Origin: an uncultured Clostridia bacterium
GTDB taxonomy: Bacteria; Bacillota; Clostridia; Christensenellales; Aristaeellaceae
Direction of reading: 5' to 3'
DNA length: 22,811 nucleotides
Assembly: GCA_946615495.1 (NCBI GenBank)
Contig: CAMOHY010000008.1
Span: 1-22,811 of the forward strand
Shown here: one piece after another, positions 1 to 7,677 of the stretch
Layout of the letters: every line of letters starts with the position of its first letter
How positions within the stretch are numbered: position 1 is the first letter of the stretch
Notes under the pieces: model-generated
The model's database searches: none
Seen by the model: the letters and a program-made list of their open reading frames with translations, nothing else
What the model was told of the DNA's origin: nothing
Translations under genes and position numbers: made by a program

Positions 1-711
1 CTGCTCATTCTGCATAACGATGTGGCGGGGCTCCTGGCCTTCCCCCATCATGTGGAACACCACGTTATCCTGAGGCACCTCAAAGTAGAAATAAACCTCC
101 ATGCGGCGCTCATGGGTGTGGGCGGGCATGGTGTTCCACACAGAGCCGGGCTCCAGCACCGTCATGCCCATGGACAGCTGGCAGGTTTTGAGCACGGAAG
201 GATGAATGAACTGATTGATGACGCGCTTATTGCTGGTTTCAGCGGCGCCGCAGGGCTTCTTGGCCGCGTCCGCGATTTTGATGAGCTTGTTTTCATAGCT
301 GCAATGGGCGGGAGCGGAAACAAGATAGAATTTGGCGGGCTTGCCGGCGTCGTCACTCTGAAAATAAACTTCCTTCGCGCCTTTGGTGATGTACAGGCAA
401 TCCTTGTAGCCCAATTCATACACCGTGCCGTCCACGGTCACTTTGCCCGCGCCGCCCACGTTGAACATGCCGCACTCCCGGCGCTCCAGGAAGTATTCGG
501 TGCCGAAATTGTGCCAGATATCGATGCCCTTATCGATGCTCACTTTTTCCTTGACAGGCATGATGCCCACCGTAACCATGCGGTCCACATGGCTGTAAAC
601 GGCGGTCACTTCGTCCTCGACGAACAGTTTTTCGATCAGAAACTCTTTCCGGGTTTCTTCGGTGGTGTAGCGCTTGAAATCGCGCTGATTGCAGGAATAG
701 CGAATGTCCAT
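1..711 (-). CDS. kduI: 5-keto-4-deoxyuronate isomerase KduI (3' end cut by window edge)
   Basis: Interconverts 5-keto-4-deoxyuronate and 2,5-diketo-3-deoxygluconate, a cytoplasmic step in catabolism of unsaturated galacturonate released from pectin. The frame starts MDIRYSCNQRDFKRY and runs open for 237 codons to the left edge; family members have about 275-280 residues, so roughly 40 C-terminal residues are missing. Family hallmarks are visible: FLIEKLF near residue 24, YFLERRE near residue 73, QLSMGMTVLEPGSVWNTMP, and the metal-binding cupin motif HTHERRME giving H198, H200 and E205. The fourth expected metal ligand, a C-terminal His, lies outside the window. The start is set by AGGAGG ten bases upstream. 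The gene follows the GH28 gene by 45 bases on the same strand, so it is probably the third gene of that operon, with the next pathway step (KduD type) possibly beyond the edge. Identification by family recognition is firm. Confidence 0.95.
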   Translation of the reverse strand, partial: MDIRYSCNQRDFKRYTTEETRKEFLIEKLFVEDEVTAVYSHVDRMVTVGIMPVKEKVSIDKGIDIWHNFGTEYFLERRECGMFNVGGAGKVTVDGTVYELGYKDCLYITKGAKEVYFQSDDAGKPAKFYLVSAPAHCSYENKLIKIADAAKKPCGAAETSNKRVINQFIHPSVLKTCQLSMGMTVLEPGSVWNTMPAHTHERRMEVYFYFEVPQDNVVFHMMGEGQEPRHIVMQNEQ

Positions 712-756
712 GGTAATTCATCCTCCTTCATAAATATGAAAATGTAATGATGAGCG

Positions 757-2301
757 TTATTCTATGGCGCCGCAGTCCTGGAAATCCGTTTCCTTGCCCT
801 GCAGGCCCTCCATGCGCACATGGTCCAGCTTGATAAAATCCACAAACCGGGCAATCAGGCCCTGGCCTTTGCATTCCTCCACGCCGTTGGCCATGGCCGG
901 AACCATCGCTTTGCCATCGGGATGGAAGGTAAATACGCAGTCCTTGATGATGATTTCCCGGATGGGCCTTTCGGGCAGCCCCAGGATATAGCCGACGCAG
1001 GCTTCACAATTTATGGCGTTCACCCGTTCAAAGCGGATGCTGCCGATGGCCGGCGTGGTATCGTCCACGGGCTGCTTTTCCCGGCTCTGCACATAGTCCG
1101 TGCGGCCGTCCGGGTCGCAGAAATACATGCTGTTTACCACCAGCGGGGCGCGAACGCCTTCCATGTTTACATCGGAAAACACGATATCGTCCAATACCGC
1201 GTATTTTCCGCGGCCCCGGCGGGTTTTGACGCGCAGGCCCCGGTCATTTCCGCGCATTAAGCAGTGGTGCACCCGCACATGCTTTACGCCCCCGGCGTTT
1301 TCGCTGCCAACAGTCACGCCGCCGTGACCATCCAGCATACAGCACCAGGCGATTTCTATATCTTCGCAGGGCGTATGGTATTTCATGCCCATGTAGATTT
1401 TTCCCGCTTTGATGGCGATGCAGTCGTCTCCCACGGAAAACACAGTGCCGTACATACGGATATGCTTGCAGCTTTCCGGATCAAAGCCGTCGGTGTTGGG
1501 GCTGTTGCTGGGCGCTTCCACCCGCACGTTCAAAAAGCTCAAATTTTCGCTGAAGGTGGGGTGCAAATTCCATGCCGGGCTGTTGCGGAAGGTAACGCCC
1601 TGAACGGTAATATCCCGGCAGTCCTTCAAATAGAAAAGCCTGGGCCGGTAGGCGATGCGCTTGATCTTGGGGTTCACCCACCAATCTCCCAGCGGCGCGC
1701 AGCCATCCACAGTTCCTTCGCCGATAACGCATACATCCTCCACGCCAATGCCTGTCAGGGCGGAAGCGAAAGCGTCCAGGGGGTTGCCCTCCCAGGAGCC
1801 CAGAAGGTATTCGTCCTTTTCATCGGTGGTAAAGGTAACGCCCGGCAGGATGGGAAACTGCGTCCTGTCTGTTTTCAGCTTCAGCACGGCGCCGCGCTTG
1901 AGCTCAAGGGTGGTATGGCTCTTTAAAAACAATGGACCGGTTTTATATTCGCCCGCCGGAATCAGCACCCGGCCACGCGGGGGGCAGGCCAAAATAGCCG
2001 CCTGCAGGGCAGCGGTGTCATCCTTTTCCCCGTCGCCGGCGGCGCCAAACCGCTTCACGTTCAGGGTGCAGCTTTCATATTGCGTATGGAAGCAAATTTC
2101 ATCTTCCTTGGTTTCGTCCGCCCACGCTTCAAGCGTATATTCCATATCGGGCCACAAATCGAAAAGAGAAAAAACAGACCGGTTTTCTTCGCCGATTTCT
2201 TTTCCGTTCAGCACCAAACGCCGGGAATACCGCGCCCGATAATCGCCATTTTCATCCAACAGCACGGTGCAGCTGCGGCTGGAGGTATACAAGCATTTCA
2301 T
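757..2301 (-). CDS. GH28 polygalacturonase-like glycoside hydrolase
   Basis: Predicted to hydrolyse alpha-1,4 galacturonosyl (or rhamnogalacturonan) linkages. The 514-residue protein begins MKCLYTSSRS; this start has AGGAGG eight bases upstream and follows the stop of the previous gene by only two bases, whereas a longer in-frame start would overlap that gene. Residues 1-75 resemble a small beta-sandwich (FnIII-like) domain as in exo-polygalacturonosidases. The right-handed beta-helix starts at NVKRFGAAGDG (81-91). All GH28 active-site signatures are present in order: NTD at 269-271, GDD at 291-293, GHG at 325-327 and RVK (for the usual RIK) at 357-359. No signal peptide is visible, so it probably works in the cytoplasm on imported oligogalacturonides. 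Its context between a GH105-like enzyme and KduI fits pectin degradation. Exo versus endo action cannot be told from sequence alone. Confidence 0.93.
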   Translation of the reverse strand: MKCLYTSSRSCTVLLDENGDYRARYSRRLVLNGKEIGEENRSVFSLFDLWPDMEYTLEAWADETKEDEICFHTQYESCTLNVKRFGAAGDGEKDDTAALQAAILACPPRGRVLIPAGEYKTGPLFLKSHTTLELKRGAVLKLKTDRTQFPILPGVTFTTDEKDEYLLGSWEGNPLDAFASALTGIGVEDVCVIGEGTVDGCAPLGDWWVNPKIKRIAYRPRLFYLKDCRDITVQGVTFRNSPAWNLHPTFSENLSFLNVRVEAPSNSPNTDGFDPESCKHIRMYGTVFSVGDDCIAIKAGKIYMGMKYHTPCEDIEIAWCCMLDGHGGVTVGSENAGGVKHVRVHHCLMRGNDRGLRVKTRRGRGKYAVLDDIVFSDVNMEGVRAPLVVNSMYFCDPDGRTDYVQSREKQPVDDTTPAIGSIRFERVNAINCEACVGYILGLPERPIREIIIKDCVFTFHPDGKAMVPAMANGVEECKGQGLIARFVDFIKLDHVRMEGLQGKETDFQDCGAIE

Positions 2302-2303
2302 TC

Positions 2304-3314
2304 TTATCCCCTCCTGTACTCGGCCAGCGCCATAAGATAGGGCCCGGCCCATTCCGCTTTTGTTTCTTGGTCCCAAGGCCAGCGCACTGTCAATAATTCA
2401 AAGGCGCGCCGGACGGAAGGAAGGTATTTTTCCTCGTCCAGCAGGCCCAGCCGGATGCCCTTGAGCAAGGCGCCAATCACCATAGCATTGCCCGCCGCGG
2501 CGTTTTCGCTGCTTTGATGGGTAATAGCGGCAGAAAACAGACCAGTTTCTTTCCCGGCGTAAGGCAGCAAGCCAAACACCGCTTCCCGGAACAAATCCAC
2601 CAAAGCGCGGTAATGCTCATAAAGCTGCATATCCATTTTTTCCACGCAGTCCGCCAGCGCCATCAAAAGCTGGCCCACGGAGGAAAGCGTAAAGGGTTCC
2701 GGGTGCGTTAAGCCATGGGCTTTCAAATTTCGCGCCGGGCGGTACAAGCCCGCTTCTTCGTCAAACAGGTATTTCCGGGCATTTTGAAATTGCAGCGCCA
2801 CGTCCTTGGCCATGCGCTTATCGCCCAGCCGCATATCATGCTCCACCCGGAAGGATTGGCAAAAATACAGAGCGTCCAAGCGCACCTGGTCCGGGTAAGT
2901 GTCCTTCCGCCAAAAATTGCCGCAGGGGCACCGGGGCTGGGTTTTCAGCCGTTCAGCCAAGCGGTCCGCCGCCTTGCGGTAGCGTTCATCCCCCGTTTCA
3001 TCCCAGGCGAAAAACAGCGCCTTGCCGCAGCTGGCAGCGGCTAAATCGTGGCTGCCGTCCTGAAGGCCCGGCAGTTCCCCCTCCGCAGACACAGACGACG
3101 CCAGATACGACAGCACCAGCTCCCGCGCCGCGGTATCCTTTGCCGCCCCATACAGCTCCACGCAGGCCGACAGCATATAGCCAGCCTCTTCCTTCCAGCA
3201 GGAAGCGTCAGGCTTATAGGCTTTTACGTATTTTTCAGCAAATGCAGCCGCTTCGTTCATGGTTTCCCCCATTCGATCCGCCAGTGTTTTTCGCAGGCAG
3301 GCGCCAGCCAACAT
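2304..3314 (-). CDS. GH105/GH88-like unsaturated glucuronyl/rhamnogalacturonyl hydrolase, divergent
   Basis: Predicted to remove the unsaturated uronic acid from lyase-produced pectin oligosaccharides, feeding KduI downstream. The 336-residue length and all-helical pattern fit the (alpha/alpha)6 barrel of GH105 and GH88. The best match is the stretch GNFWRKDTYPDQVRLDALYF (132-151), which corresponds to the family's FWH..YPNQ.WLDGLYM segment; D147 is the candidate general acid. The later family block with a Trp-rich FW.RGNGW segment is replaced by PFTLSSVGQLLMALAD (207-222), so substrate contacts must differ. No signal peptide is seen. ATG 3314 is preferred because GGGAG lies nine bases upstream and a strong promoter sits just before it; MGETMNE (residue 15) is an alternative start. 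It is first in the operon with GH28 and kduI. The family call is fairly sure, the exact specificity is not. Confidence 0.75.
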   Translation of the reverse strand: MLAGACLRKTLADRMGETMNEAAAFAEKYVKAYKPDASCWKEEAGYMLSACVELYGAAKDTAARELVLSYLASSVSAEGELPGLQDGSHDLAAASCGKALFFAWDETGDERYRKAADRLAERLKTQPRCPCGNFWRKDTYPDQVRLDALYFCQSFRVEHDMRLGDKRMAKDVALQFQNARKYLFDEEAGLYRPARNLKAHGLTHPEPFTLSSVGQLLMALADCVEKMDMQLYEHYRALVDLFREAVFGLLPYAGKETGLFSAAITHQSSENAAAGNAMVIGALLKGIRLGLLDEEKYLPSVRRAFELLTVRWPWDQETKAEWAGPYLMALAEYRRG

Positions 3315-3331
3315 TTTCGCAGTCTCCCGCT

Positions 3332-3368
3332 TATTACCATAATACAGTCAAAAGCCCGGCGCTGTCAA
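3332..3368 (-). promoter_or_regulatory. Sigma-A-type promoter of the pectin operon, with palindrome over the -10
   Basis: On the minus strand TTGACA (3363-3368) is separated by 18 bases from TATTAT (3339-3344), placing transcription start near 3332, about 18 bases before the GH105-like start codon. A perfect inverted repeat, TATTA-TGG-TAATA (3332-3344), covers the -10 and start region and could be an operator. The promoter lies between the terminator of the GH3 unit and the GH105-like gene, so the two units can be controlled separately. Confidence 0.75.
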
Positions 3369-3379
3369 GCTTTTTGCAG

Positions 3380-3418
3380 AAAAAAAGCGGGGCGGGCGCA
3401 AAGCGCGGGCCGCCCCGG
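3380..3418 (-). terminator. Rho-independent terminator after the GH3 gene
   Basis: On the minus strand the arms GGGGCGG and CCGCCCC enclose an inner GCGC-TTT-GCGC stem with a three-C bulge, followed at once by seven T residues. It begins about 13 bases past the GH3 stop codon, so it ends the isomerase-GH3 unit before the next promoter. Confidence 0.88.
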
Positions 3419-3430
3419 CAATCGATTTTG

Positions 3431-5530
3431 TTATTCTTCCACAAACAGCTTTACAGCGCGATGGCCTGTCAATTCCTCGGTGCGCGCATCCGGCTGGCCC
3501 ATGGCGGCGTACAATGCCACCCGGCCTTCCTTCACCCGCTCTCCGCCTTCGTTGACCACCAGGAAGCTCTGTTCATCCACAGGAATATTTACCTGCTTTT
3601 CCGCGCCCGCGGGCACGAACACGCGCTGGAACGCGCACAAGCGGGGATTGACGGGCGCGTTTTCGCTGCCTTCGTTCTGGCAGTACACCTGCACCACATC
3701 CTCCGTGTCCCGCGCGCCCTGATTGCGCACGGTGACATGCAGCACCAAGCCATCCTTTCCTTTTTTCAGCTCCGCGCCGGTAACAGCTGCGTCGCCATAG
3801 GTGAGGCCAAAGCCGAAGGGATACAGCGGCTTGCCGGTAAAGTAACGGTAGGTCCGTCCCTGCATGGAATAATCCGTAAACGCGGGCATTTCGTCCAGCT
3901 GCGCATTGTAGTAGAAAGTGACCGGCAGCTTTCCGGAGGGAGAAACGCGGCCCAGCAGCAGGTCCGCCACCGCCTTGCCGCCCTGGGCGCCGGGATACCA
4001 GGCAAGCAGCACGGCGTCGGCCAGCTCTCCAGCCTCCTGAAGATCAATGGCGCTGCCCGCCATCAGGCAAATCACCGTGGGCTTGCCCACCTTCAGCACA
4101 GCGTTCATCAGCCTGCGCTGGGAAGCGGGCAGGAGCAGATTGCGCTTGTCGGCGGAGCCGTAGGGATTGCTGGTGTCGCCCTGTTCGCCTTCCAGCGTTT
4201 CATCCAGGCCAACCACCAGCACCACCGCGTCGCTGTTTTCCGCCACGGTGAGCGCTTCGCTCAGCCGGTCATCCTCATACTGGGCCAGGTTGGTCATCTT
4301 GTCCTTATACAGGTGGCAGCCTTCGGCGCACAGCACCCGCGCCTTGCCCGCCAGGGCGTCCTGCAAGCCGCGCTGCAGGGTGATGTACCGGGAAGAGGAG
4401 CCGTGATAATTGCCCACCAGCGGCGCGATGGCGTCGGCGTTGGGGCCGATGACGCCCAGCGTTTTGATTTCGTTCTCATTCAGCGGCAGCATGCCGTTAT
4501 TCTTCAGCAGCACGCAGCCCTTCAGCGCCGCCTCATCCGCCTTGCGCTGGTGCGCTTCGCATTCTACCACGGTGTAGGGAATTTTGTCGTATTCGCTGCC
4601 TTCGCCCATAATGCCCAGCATGTAGCGGGTGGTAAACAGGCGCACGGCGCTTTCCCGAATCTTCTTTTCATCCACCTTGCCCGCCATGACGGCGGCAACC
4701 AGCTTTTCGTAGGTGCAGCCGCAGTTCAGGTCGCAGCCCGCGTTGATGGCCAGAGCGGCGGAATCCACCGGATTATCGGTAATATGATGGCCGTCGTGGA
4801 AATCCGCGATCGCCCAGCAGTCGGAAACAAAGTGGCCTTCAAAGCCCCAATCATGCAGATAGCCCATCAATTCGTTGGAGGCGCAGCAGGGTTCGCCGTT
4901 GGTGCGGTTATACGCGCCCATCACGGCTTCCACCTTCGCGTCCTTTACCAGCTTTTCAAAAGCGGCCAGATAGGTTTCGGTCATATCCTTTTTGCTGGCC
5001 AAGGCGTTAAAGCTGTGGCGCACGTCCTCCGGCCCGGAATGGACCGCGAAATGCTTGGCGCAGGCGGCGGCCTTCATGGTTTCGCCGTTTCCCTGCAAGC
5101 CGCGCACATAGGCGCCGCCGATTTCACCGGTCAGCGTGGGGTCCTCCCCAAAGGTTTCCTGGCCGCGGCCCCAGCGGGGATCACGGAAAATGTTGATGTT
5201 GGGCGACCAGAAGGTAAGCCCCTTATAAATATCCCGGTCCCCATGGCGGGAAGCGGCGTTGTATTTGGCCCGGCCCTCCGTGGCCGCTACATCGCCCAAT
5301 TCTTCCACCAGCGCGGGATCAAAGGTGGCGGCCATGCCGATGGCCTGAGGGAACATGGTGGCCATACCGGCGCGGGCGACGCCGTGAAGCGCTTCATTCC
5401 ACCAATTATAGGCGGGCACGCCCAGCCGTTCGATGGCGGGGGCTTGGAAACTCAGCTGGGAGGCAGCTTCCTCCATGGTCATTTGAGCAACCAGCGCTTC
5501 GGCGCGCTTGCGGGCGGTTTCTCGGTTCAT
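3431..5530 (-). CDS. GH3 family beta-glycosidase (beta-glucosidase/beta-xylosidase type)
   Basis: Retaining hydrolase that removes terminal beta-linked sugars from short oligosaccharides. The 699-residue protein has the normal three-part GH3 build: a TIM-barrel domain (about 1-305), an alpha/beta sandwich (about 335-560) and a C-terminal FnIII-like domain (about 590-690). Visible motifs are NWWNEALHGVAR (42-53), FWSPNINIFRDPRWGRGQE (107-125), KH at 159-160, and the nucleophile motif GHFVSDCWA with D237. The GLDETLEGEQGD loop (441-452) and the NWWNEALHG and SDCWA pattern resemble the beta-xylosidase subgroup more than typical beta-glucosidases, though specificity is uncertain. No signal peptide is seen, so it is probably cytoplasmic. 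It lies 47 bases downstream of the isomerase gene on the same strand and is followed by a strong terminator, so the two likely form one transcript. Confidence 0.93.
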   Translation of the reverse strand: MNRETARKRAEALVAQMTMEEAASQLSFQAPAIERLGVPAYNWWNEALHGVARAGMATMFPQAIGMAATFDPALVEELGDVAATEGRAKYNAASRHGDRDIYKGLTFWSPNINIFRDPRWGRGQETFGEDPTLTGEIGGAYVRGLQGNGETMKAAACAKHFAVHSGPEDVRHSFNALASKKDMTETYLAAFEKLVKDAKVEAVMGAYNRTNGEPCCASNELMGYLHDWGFEGHFVSDCWAIADFHDGHHITDNPVDSAALAINAGCDLNCGCTYEKLVAAVMAGKVDEKKIRESAVRLFTTRYMLGIMGEGSEYDKIPYTVVECEAHQRKADEAALKGCVLLKNNGMLPLNENEIKTLGVIGPNADAIAPLVGNYHGSSSRYITLQRGLQDALAGKARVLCAEGCHLYKDKMTNLAQYEDDRLSEALTVAENSDAVVLVVGLDETLEGEQGDTSNPYGSADKRNLLLPASQRRLMNAVLKVGKPTVICLMAGSAIDLQEAGELADAVLLAWYPGAQGGKAVADLLLGRVSPSGKLPVTFYYNAQLDEMPAFTDYSMQGRTYRYFTGKPLYPFGFGLTYGDAAVTGAELKKGKDGLVLHVTVRNQGARDTEDVVQVYCQNEGSENAPVNPRLCAFQRVFVPAGAEKQVNIPVDEQSFLVVNEGGERVKEGRVALYAAMGQPDARTEELTGHRAVKLFVEE

Positions 5531-5577
5531 CGTGATAACACCTTGCCTTTCTCTATGCTTGATGCGTTCTTGTATTT

Positions 5578-6423
5578 TTACAGCGCGGCCGCCGCTTTTT
5601 CCAGGTATTCGCGGGCGGCTTGGGCATTATCCGGCCGCGTGTCTTCCAGCGTCATGGGAAGCGCGTTTTTCTTGGCAAAGGAAAGCAGCCGGTCATAGTT
5701 CATTACGCCCGTGCCGCAGGCGACGGCCTTCACCCGCTCGTCTTCGGGCTTGGGCATCAAATAGTCCTTCATGTGCAGCACGCTCACCTTATCGCCCAGG
5801 CGGCGGATGGCGTCCGCAATCACTTGATCGGCGTGCAGTGCGTCCTCATTGCTGAGCAAATTCACGGCGTCCAGGATGATGCGCAGGTTATCGGAGGGAA
5901 GCAGCTGGAGCATTCTTTCCGCCCGCTCCGGCGTGGAAATGATATGGCAGAACACCGGCTCAATGGCCATAACGGCCCCTTCCTCCTCCGCCCAGCGCAC
6001 AATAGGACGCAGGCAGTCAATAAACAATTGGAAGGCTTCCTCCGATTGGGGAGCGGGCTGGGCAAAGGCAACGCCGCTGGCGGGTCCCGTTTCCGTGCCC
6101 ACCACGCCCGCGCCAACCATGCGGCAAAAACGCAGATGGGCATGATAGATTTCCTGCGTTTTATGCAATTCTTCTTCATTGGTGTTGGCCAGGTTCAAAT
6201 AGCACCCCAGCACGGCGCACTCCATGCCCTGAGAAGCAAAATCGTTTTTCACCTGCTGGGCCAATTCCTCCGTTAAAAGCTTCGGCGCATCCGCCATGGA
6301 AAAACCCCGGATTGCCTTGCTCATGGCCAAATGGGCGCAGGAAAAGCCCTGCGCCTTGGCAAAGCCCAGCCGTTCATAAAGATTGCCTTCCTTCGTATCA
6401 TGCAGGCGAATACCGATATTCAT
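5578..6423 (-). CDS. Sugar phosphate isomerase/epimerase-like TIM-barrel protein (AP endonuclease 2 fold)
   Basis: Member of the xylose-isomerase-like TIM-barrel superfamily; members isomerise or epimerise sugars or inositol derivatives using a divalent metal. The 281-residue start MNIGIRLHD is chosen because it has the typical beta-1 strand and GGAGAG ten bases upstream; eleven additional N-terminal codons of the open frame look like leader. Candidate metal ligands fall at the expected strand ends: E155 (MAIEPVF), D185 (IILDAVN), H217 (VLHMKD) and E260 (TLEDTRPD). It precedes the GH3 gene by 47 bases and is probably the first gene of that transcript, so its substrate may be a sugar released by the GH3 enzyme. 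The exact reaction cannot be read from sequence; no gene symbol is justified. Confidence 0.85.
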   Translation of the reverse strand: MNIGIRLHDTKEGNLYERLGFAKAQGFSCAHLAMSKAIRGFSMADAPKLLTEELAQQVKNDFASQGMECAVLGCYLNLANTNEEELHKTQEIYHAHLRFCRMVGAGVVGTETGPASGVAFAQPAPQSEEAFQLFIDCLRPIVRWAEEEGAVMAIEPVFCHIISTPERAERMLQLLPSDNLRIILDAVNLLSNEDALHADQVIADAIRRLGDKVSVLHMKDYLMPKPEDERVKAVACGTGVMNYDRLLSFAKKNALPMTLEDTRPDNAQAAREYLEKAAAAL

Positions 6424-6475
6424 AAACTGTTTTCTCTCCTTTCGCCACCGTTTCATAGCTATACTTTTCTTCGTA

Positions 6476-6504
6476 AGAATAGCAAAAAAAGCAAAGAATG
6501 TAAA
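6476..6504 (-). promoter_or_regulatory. Candidate promoter of the isomerase-GH3 unit
   Basis: On the minus strand TTTACA (6499-6504) and TATTCT (6476-6481) are 17 bases apart, placing a start near 6469 and a leader of about 45 bases. The -35 matches consensus in five of six positions and the -10 in four of six, so this is plausible but weaker than the other promoters in the window. A second overlapping option uses TATAGC a little downstream. Confidence 0.45.
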
Positions 6505-6527
6505 GAGTGGAAGGCCAAATTATTCCC

Positions 6528-6539
6528 ATTTCATGAAAT
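6528..6539. promoter_or_regulatory. Perfect 12-base palindrome, possible operator
   Basis: ATTTCATGAAAT is fully self-complementary and sits about 24 bases upstream of the candidate minus-strand -35 box, where an activator or repressor could bind. A related inverted repeat, TTCATA-AA-TATGAA (plus strand), occurs upstream of kduI at 727-740. No regulator gene is present in the window, so function is only a guess. Confidence 0.3.
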
Positions 6540-6650
6540 CTGCGCAAAAAAACGCAAAAGTTGAAGAAAATACCTTGCGCCATATTTAGTTTTGCCAAAC
6601 TTACCATCTGTGAACGATTTGTGAATTTATGCAGTTTGCATCTTTCGTCA

Positions 6651-6679
6651 ATTGCAAAACACCGTTTCTTCGGTATAAT
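6651..6679 (+). promoter_or_regulatory. Promoter of the FMN-binding protein gene
   Basis: A perfect TATAAT (6674-6679) lies on the plus strand, with a weak -35 (TTGCAA 6652-6657, 16-base spacer, or ATTGCA one base earlier with 17). Transcription would begin near 6686, giving a 40-base leader containing AGGAGGG nine bases before the ATG at 6726. Confidence 0.65.
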
Positions 6680-6725
6680 GAAGGCATAGGCGAACACGCC
6701 TAAAAGAAAAGGAGGGTTTATCCCC

Positions 6726-7577
6726 ATGAAAAAACTGATTGCGCTTCTCCTGGGTGTTCTCATGGCTCTCTCTTGCGTTTCCGCTTTGGCGGAGGATGCT
6801 CCCGCTGTGAAGCTGGGTCAGGTGCAGTACGCCGCCCATGGCCAGCAGGCTTTCGCCGTGATTACCGTGGCTGTGCAGGACGGCACCGTTCTTTCCGCGC
6901 TGATCGATGAATATCAGGTCATGAGCGGCGAAGGCGTTGTGGGCGTTCCCAACAGCGACGCCGCTTTCGGCGCTAACATCGTTGGCAGCGAGGACGGCAA
7001 GGTGCTGGGCTCCAAGCGCGTAAACAATGCCTACTACAGCGGCAATATGGCTTCCCGCGGCGGCGCCACGCAGGAACTGCTGGTAAGCTGGCAGGCCATC
7101 GAAGCCTTCGTTGCCGGCAAGACCATTGCCGAATTGGAGCTGTACGCCGCCGATAAGGCCGCCGCCGCTGGCGCGGACGTGATTTCCGGCGCTACCCTGG
7201 CCGATACCCTGAATTACCTCAAGGGCATCATCATCGCCGCCAACCAGGCCGCCAACATTCAGACCGGCCACTACACCGTGTACAACAAGACCGGCGAAAC
7301 CGTGAAGGAGCTCTACCTCGCTTATAACGCCACCGGCGAAAAGGGTGAAAACCTGGTGGGCGAAGGCCTGGCCGACAACGGCGTAAAGACCGTTATCAAG
7401 TCCATCCCCGCGGATGCCGACGGCTCCCACGCCCTCACCTTCACCTATGTGACCGAAAGCGGCCGCACCGGCGAATTCACCACCCTGAGCATTGAGGACG
7501 TTCCCATGACCCTGCTTTCCGCCGACGCCATGACCGGCGCTACTCCCCTTAATTTCTTTGCTCCCGCTGCCGAATAA
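6726..7577 (+). CDS. Secreted PplA-like FMN-binding protein with two candidate flavinylation motifs
   Basis: Predicted extracytoplasmic flavoprotein, perhaps an electron carrier. Residues 1-22 form a signal peptide (MKK, hydrophobic core, SALA before ED). Residues 27-175 resemble the FMN-binding domain of Listeria PplA-like and pheromone-precursor proteins, including QYAAHGQQAF, ALIDEYQ, GVPNSDAAFG and the ApbE-type flavinylation motif DVISGAT with acceptor T157. Residues 180-283 form a second domain (YTVYNKTGETV, GENLVGEGLAD, TESGRTGEFTTL) ending in a second motif of the same type, DAMTGAT, with T273. The Cys at 17 does not make a good lipobox, so the protein may be released or held by partners. 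It is the only plus-strand gene here, has its own promoter and AGGAGGG site, and no ApbE or Rnf gene is nearby. FMN attachment at T157 is likely by family; at T273 it is inference. Confidence 0.82.
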   Translation: MKKLIALLLGVLMALSCVSALAEDAPAVKLGQVQYAAHGQQAFAVITVAVQDGTVLSALIDEYQVMSGEGVVGVPNSDAAFGANIVGSEDGKVLGSKRVNNAYYSGNMASRGGATQELLVSWQAIEAFVAGKTIAELELYAADKAAAAGADVISGATLADTLNYLKGIIIAANQAANIQTGHYTVYNKTGETVKELYLAYNATGEKGENLVGEGLADNGVKTVIKSIPADADGSHALTFTYVTESGRTGEFTTLSIEDVPMTLLSADAMTGATPLNFFAPAAE

Positions 7578-7614
7578 CAATTCACAGGCTGGGAAAAGCT
7601 AAAAACATAACAAA

Positions 7615-7638
7615 GCCGCTGCGCTTTCCCGCGCAGCG
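7615..7638 (+). repeat. Direct repeat copy A (24 bases) containing a hairpin
   Basis: This stretch is identical, base for base, to 7861-7884. Each copy contains CGCTGCGC, the loop TTTCCC and GCGCAGCG. Copy A is not followed by a T tract, so it is not a terminator by itself. Confidence 0.85.
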
Positions 7639-7677
7639 CTGCCATCGAAAGTCTGCAAGCAGTCTTTCGATGGGGAC

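Larger units (their letters stand above)
6424..6725. promoter_or_regulatory. Divergent AT-rich intergenic region between isomerase and FMN-protein genes
   Basis: This 302-base stretch holds no credible gene and is much more AT-rich than its surroundings. It contains a candidate minus-strand promoter (6476-6504), a plus-strand promoter (6651-6679), a perfect 12-base palindrome ATTTCATGAAAT (6528-6539) just upstream of the minus-strand -35, and an interrupted inverted repeat TTTGCA-N12-TGCAAA next to the plus-strand -35. The central part, about 6545-6630, shows nothing further that I can support. Confidence 0.7.

Noticed and set aside
22..747. Open plus-strand frame of 241 codons
   Set aside because: It lies antisense to kduI, whose conserved motifs are clear on the minus strand; the plus frame shows no family features.
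3140..5698. Plus-strand open frame of 852 codons
   Set aside because: It is antisense to the GH3 gene and part of the GH105-like gene; high GC at third codon positions opens opposite frames. His/Gln-rich low-complexity composition shows a shadow.
6648..7580. Minus-strand open frame of 310 codons
   Set aside because: It is antisense to the secreted FMN protein, which has a promoter, ribosome site and signal peptide; the Gly/His-rich minus frame is a shadow.
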